Positions 59,701-64,000 of a stretch of DNA of 64,000 nucleotides are shown piece by piece. A program made the translations under genes and the position numbers. The first letter of the stretch is position 1, and every line of letters begins with the position of its first letter. Location: positions 620,001 to 684,000 of the forward strand of contig KQ964258.1 in assembly GCA_001566295.1 (NCBI GenBank), given 5' to 3'. The DNA comes from Microdochium bolleyi (Eukaryota > Ascomycota > Sordariomycetes > Xylariales > Microdochiaceae). The notes beneath the pieces are model-generated. The model had not been told where the DNA came from. It ran no database searches and saw nothing but the letters and a program-made list of their open reading frames with translations.

Positions 59701-62689
59701 GAGATTTGGAGCTTCCACGGCTGCGACCAGCACAATCTCGCAGACTGGCTCTGCACCAGGTACAGTTGTGGTGCAGGTCCCGGCCAGCTATGTCACATCG
59801 ACGCGGTTCGGACAGGCAAGCGGAACCACCTTCACCGTGGCTCAGAGCAACAGTGCTCCAGGTACCGTTGTCGTTGGTCTTCCAGCGTCGTACGTCACCA
59901 GCACAGTATACGGGCAGCCATCCTCTGCAACGTCTACTATCTCGCAGTCTGCGTCCGAGCCTGGTACCGTCATCATCAACCTGCCCGCCAGCTACGTCAC
60001 TTCAACCCAGTTCGGCCGGGCCAGCGGTACAGTCCTCACCATTTCCCAGAGCGACCAGAATCCAGGCACGGTCATCATCCAGCCCGCGGCAAGCTACATC
60101 ACCAGCACCCAATTTGGTGCGACCACTGCGGCCACGAGCACAGTCTCTCAAACAGGTCCATCACCTGGTACCGTTATTGTCCAGGTGCCTGCCAGTTACG
60201 TGACGTCGACACAGTTTGGTGCCGTAGGAGCCGCGACCACTACTGTCTCTCAGACGGCCACAGCTCCCGGCACAGTTGTTGTCGCGGTGCCCGCTTCGTA
60301 TGTCACCTCAAGTCGTTATGGAGCCTCCTTGGCAAGTACCACCACCGTGTCCCAGTCCAACGCAGCTGCCGGTACTGTCATTGTCGATGTGCCTGCATCC
60401 TACGTGACGTCGACCCGCTTCGGCCAGGCTAGCGGCACCACGTTCACCGTGCCTCAAAGCGACCAGAACCCAGGCACGGTTATTGTGCAGCCCCAAGCAA
60501 GCTACGTCACGACCACCCAGTACGGCAGTGCTGCGGCGCTTACAACTGTCTCGCAGACCGATGCCTCACCTGGCACCGTTGTCGTTGGAGTACAAGCAAG
60601 CTACGTGACCACGACGCAGTACGGAGCCACCACGGCGGCTGTCTCGACGATTTCGCAGTCGAACAGCGCGCCGGGCACTGTCGTGATCCAGGTCCCTGCC
60701 AGTTACATCACCTCTACAAGATTCGGCAGATCATCCGCAGCCACCTCGACTATCTCGCAGACGTTTACTGCGCCAGGTACAGTGTTCATTGATGTGCCCG
60801 CCAGTTACGTGACCTCCACCCGCTTTGGTGCTGCCTCGAGTGCTACTACGACCATATCGCAGACCTTCACTGCTCCAGGGACCATACTCGTCGACGTGCC
60901 AGCCAGCTACGTCACCACGACAAGATATGGCCGGGCATCATCAGCAATCTCGACTGCCTCACAGACATTCACTGATCCCGGTACAGTATATGTCGATGTG
61001 CCTGCGAGCTACATTACGTCGACGCAATTTGGGGCTGCCTCGGCGGCAACTTCGACAATACCACAATCAGATTCTGCTCCGGGAACAGTCGTGGTCCAGG
61101 CGCCCGCCAGCTACGTGACTACAACACAGTACGGCACTGGACAAGGTCGTTCAACAACGACCTTTGCGCAGACCAACGCCGCGGCTGGCACGGTCGTCAT
61201 CAACCAACCCGCCTCCTACATCACATCGACTCGCTACGCGGTCGGAAGCGCGGCCACGACGACCACGATTCCGCAGACTAACCCGCAGCCCGGTACTGTC
61301 ATCATCCAGCAGTCGGCCACATTCATCACCACGACTCAGTACGGACAGTCTGCCGCCGGCACGACCACAATTGCGCAGACCGATCCTGCTCCTGGTACCG
61401 TAGTTATCTCCGTCCCGGCCAGCTACGTCACCTCTACTCGATTCGTTGCTGCCTCAGCCGCCACGACCCAGACGATCCCGCAGAGCGGGCCTTCTCCGGG
61501 TACTGTCATTATCCAGACTCCTGCCAGCTACGTGACCTCGACGCAATATGTGGCCGCCAACTCCGCCACTACAACGACTGTGTCGCAGACAGCCGGAGGC
61601 ACTCCCGGTACTATCATCGTACAGCAGCCAGCGTCTTACGTGACGTCGACAATATACTTCACGACTGGTGCTGCTGGCACGACGACAGTCTCGCAGACCG
61701 ACCCGGCACCTGGCACGGTTATTATCCGAACTTCGGCAAGATATGTGACTGTAACGACCAACGGCCTCAACAGCGTTGGCACGAGTACCACGACCGTCGC
61801 CCCTTCAGGAACTGTACAAGGCACAATCATTGTGCAGACTCCGGCCAGCTACGTCACAACAACCAGGGCATACAGCGGAACAGTCACGACAACGACGACA
61901 GTGCTACCCAGCGGCACCGCCCCGGGTACTCTGCTCGTCCAGACACCGGTGCCCACTATCGCGTGTGACCAGAACGGCTACCTCATCCTCGCCACGACCC
62001 TATACCGTGTCAACGTCAACACCGGTGCAACGACGCTCATCAGTAGCACTGTCGGTGATGGCCGTGGTATCAACGCCATTGGGTTCCACCCGACAGAGAA
62101 TGTCATCTATGGTGCCATCGGCAGTGGCTCGGTGGTCAACCTCATCCGCTTCGGTGCAGATGGTACTTCTCAGGTCCTGGGCAACCTCGGTGTGACAGCC
62201 ACTATCACAACGGGAGACATTGACGACAAGCTCCAGTGGTATGCATCATCATTCGGCAGCACGTGGTTGCAAGTCGATCTCAACCCCAACTCAGCGACCT
62301 ACCAGCAGAAGGTCGGAGAAGGCACAATACCTGCATTGGCGACCCTCGGGCTCGGCAACATCATTGATTGGGCATTTGTGCCAGGTGCCGGGCCGTACAT
62401 GTTTGGCGTCACCAAGCCCACAGTGGGCACAAACCCGGTGCTGGTACGCTTCGACACAGGTCCCTCCAAGTCGCTTACCGTCGTCACAACATACTTCTCG
62501 ATCAGCGGTACGCAGACCTGGGGTGCGGCCTACTCTGGTTCTGATGGGTTCCTGTATGCGTCCGACAACGGCACAGGAGACATCTATAGGTTCAACGTGC
62601 CGGCCGTTGGCGGCGTGGGCACGGCCACCAGGCTCTCTTCCGGCCCGGCCGGTAACAGCAACGACGGCGCCCGCTGCCACAGCTACTAA
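35713..62689 (+). CDS. Giant secreted adhesin/mucin-like repeat protein
   Basis: Three exons, 35713-35944, 35999-36553 and 36624-62689, encode 8,950 residues; introns are 54 nt (GTGAGA...GCAG) and 70 nt (GTATGA...GTAG), and both keep the frame. Order of parts: signal peptide (MRLSLAVITSLLHGCFG); a head domain to about residue 270 with Cys48, 82, 165, 233, 253, 266, resembling a fungal DUF7908-type domain (pattern recall); Gly/Pro-rich and Pro-Asn low complexity (about 280-660); a Ser-rich stalk (about 660-2486); 179 tandem 34-37-residue repeats (2487-8704); and a unique C-terminal domain (8705-8950) like DUF6923, starting ACDQNGYL and ending NDGARCHSY. Between Cys266 and Cys8710 I see no cysteine. 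There is no GPI signal. It is probably a heavily O-glycosylated wall or matrix protein; adhesion is inferred from resemblance to fungal adhesin repeats. Confidence 0.9.
37156..37290 (+). repeat. Pro-Asn/Pro-Asp dipeptide minisatellite
   Basis: An alternating run coding for NP and DP dipeptides (CCCAAC, CCTAAC, CCGGAT variants) within the giant gene. Poly-Gly blocks (GGTGGC-type) lie on both sides (37321-37350 and 37420-37580). Confidence 0.9.
38401..38670 (+). repeat. 135-bp near-perfect tandem duplication
   Basis: Two adjacent copies of a 135-bp (45-codon) unit, beginning CAGCGGTGGCGGTGG at 38401 and 38536, differ at hardly any position; a third, shorter match starts at 38671. It is in frame and suggests a recent duplication. 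Confidence 0.9.
39791..40204 (+). repeat. 207-bp imperfect tandem duplication
   Basis: The segment starting AGCGAGTTAGTCTCGAG at 39791 recurs at 39998, a 207-bp (69-codon) period. The copies differ by scattered substitutions and a related, more diverged copy lies just upstream. Confidence 0.8.
43295..61948 (+). repeat. 179-unit coding tandem repeat array
   Basis: Hand count of 179 consecutive units of 34-37 codons, residues 2487-8704 of the giant protein. Each unit runs ASYVT(S/T)TxFG, a variable Ala/Gly/Ser segment, TTT(I/V)SQT or SQS, then PGTV(I/V)V and two or three residues ending in P or A. Units 1-83 average 106 bp (35.4 residues), units 84-179 average 102.5 bp (34.2 residues). All units are in frame with no stop. 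Copies vary at many synonymous sites, so the DNA is much more diverse than the protein. Confidence 0.95.
52208..53431 (+). repeat. Higher-order dimer repeat, units 85-96
   Basis: Exactly 1,224 bp, twelve 34-codon units, alternating between an ASYAT-start/VDVA-end type and an ASYVTTTRFG(R/Q)P-type ending in DVP. The 204-bp dimer is repeated six times. Confidence 0.85.
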
Positions 62690-64000
62690 GAGCACCTGAC
62701 GCCGTGGGCGTCTCTATTTGCACTTTTTGTCCTTTGTCACAGAACACACACATGTCACCGAATGACGCCGACTTTCTTTCCTCATTTCTGTCAATCTGTT
62801 TAATTAGCTTCTCTTCTTTCCCCAGGAAGCGGCATGGCCGTCCGCATTGCCAACCTGGCCTGGCCCGACAGACCATGTGACGGCTATGTCTGCCATTTGA
62901 GTGGGTGTATTTGTACACAAACATGCCTGGTTTTCAGACTGGGTGTTTTACATACGTTCTGGCGAAAATATCTCCTTTGTAAAGTTTTCACTGTTTTCAT
63001 CTTTCAATCCACTACAGGCAACAATACAATACCTTGTCACGTTTAAGACATTGATGTGCTTCGGTGATCATGGCTGGTTCACTGTGACTCCCAGTGATTG
63101 TGACAAGCGGGCATATGTTTGCTGTTCTTACTGCAGTTCACGATGTGCTTTGCTTCTTAGGGAAAGCACGTCCACACACAACAATACCAGAGCTGAGCTG
63201 CTTCAATGTATGCGCGCGTTCCCCGCTCTTCCTCTAAATTACAGTACCACTGGCTGGACTGTCGTCTTCCTTCTTGTTGTGCTGTCATCAGTGTTGCTAA
63301 TCCGCTATCTCCTTTTCCTCTGGGCTTGCTCCACGTCCTGCTCAACGTATGACCTGCGGTGTGCGTGACGAAGATTATCAATGACTACAACCATTGAGGT
63401 AATGTGCGTATCCTCAAGTGCAACCGGGGTGTCTAGAAGGGGACCTTTACACTTTTGCCCCTTGGATCATGAGACTGAGTCGAGCCGGACAGCAGATAAT
63501 GAAATCCCGAAGGTAGATCCTGGGTTCACTATATAAATCCCACGCAGCGTATATCTTGATTTCGTGTCCAGATATACAGTCGAAATTTGTTTCATATAAA
63601 AGTAAAAAACCAACAAAAACCACAGAGCGAAAACATCCAAGGATTGGAAGTAAACTCGGAAGCTGGTGGCAATACTAGGTCTTACTTCATCAAGCACAAG
63701 ACCAGGACACGGCCAAGGTCCCGCGGTGGTCTCGCGAAGTTGCGGTCCTGCTTCTCCTCGAAGGTCAAAGGCACCATGAGAGGTTGTTGACGCTGTGAGA
63801 ACGCTGCGAGAACAGGCGCGGGCCGGACCCACTCGGCCGGAGCTTTTCTGGCAGAGCAGGCCGGCGAGTGGAGCCCACGTCGCCCGCCTCGCGCCGTGCG
63901 CACACGTCCACGCGATGCCGCAATGATGATGTCAGGCTCCCCGTTGCGGACATCACCACAGAGCTTTCCACGGGCCTTGCTCCGCTGCCTTCAGGACGAT
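62690..64000. other. 3' flank without a supported gene
   Basis: About 1.3 kb downstream of the giant gene, AT-richer than most of the window. No ORF reads like a conserved protein. Only a TATA-like site (63530-63538) suggests that a further gene may begin near or beyond the right edge. Confidence 0.45.
63530..63538 (+). promoter_or_regulatory. Possible TATA box
   Basis: TATATAAAT in an otherwise mixed context. It is a consensus TATA element, but no downstream gene is visible to confirm its use; the core is near-palindromic, so the orientation is open. Confidence 0.25.

Overview
The window is genomic DNA of a filamentous ascomycete, most likely a Sordariomycete. The genes are GC-rich and widely spaced, their introns are short (about 55-350 nt) with GTATGT/GTAAGT donors, and the proteins match typical Pezizomycotina families. 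There are no bacterial operons or Shine-Dalgarno sites, and I recognised no intact transposon. Everything below was read by eye; no database search was run.

Left part (1-14.4 kb): a ZNF830-like zinc-finger protein (+), a single-pass membrane protein (-), a protein with two GFA/CENP-V-type domains (-), an archaemetzincin metalloprotease (-), a three-exon LAMTOR1/Meh1-type lysosomal TORC1 scaffold (+), and a small Cys-rich fungal protein (-). From about 14.4 to 22.7 kb I find no confident gene, only a few weak ORFs.

Middle part (22.7-32.0 kb) is a housekeeping block: an F-box protein with an RPEL-like segment (+), the alpha subunit type of GDP-mannose pyrophosphorylase (- , four exons), proteasome subunit alpha-3/Pre9 (- , four exons) and the PHD-TFIIS-SPOC transcription regulator Bye1 (+), which is divergent from the proteasome gene. 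I rebuilt the exons by hand, including easily missed 7-nt, 24-nt and 27-nt exons.

Right part (34.3-62.7 kb) holds two divergently oriented surface-protein genes. One is a small Cys-rich, apparently GPI-anchored protein (-). The other, filling 27 kb, is a giant secreted protein of about 8,950 residues encoded by three exons, the last 26 kb long. It has a signal peptide, a Cys-containing head, Gly/Pro and Pro-Asn low-complexity segments, an about 1,800-residue Ser-rich stalk punctuated by Asn-Ser-Gly-Gly-type motifs, 179 consecutive 34-37-residue Thr-rich beta-type repeats (all in frame), and a unique C-terminal domain resembling DUF6923, with no GPI signal. This mucin/adhesin-like protein is the most remarkable object in the window. 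The remaining 1.3 kb on the right has no clear gene.
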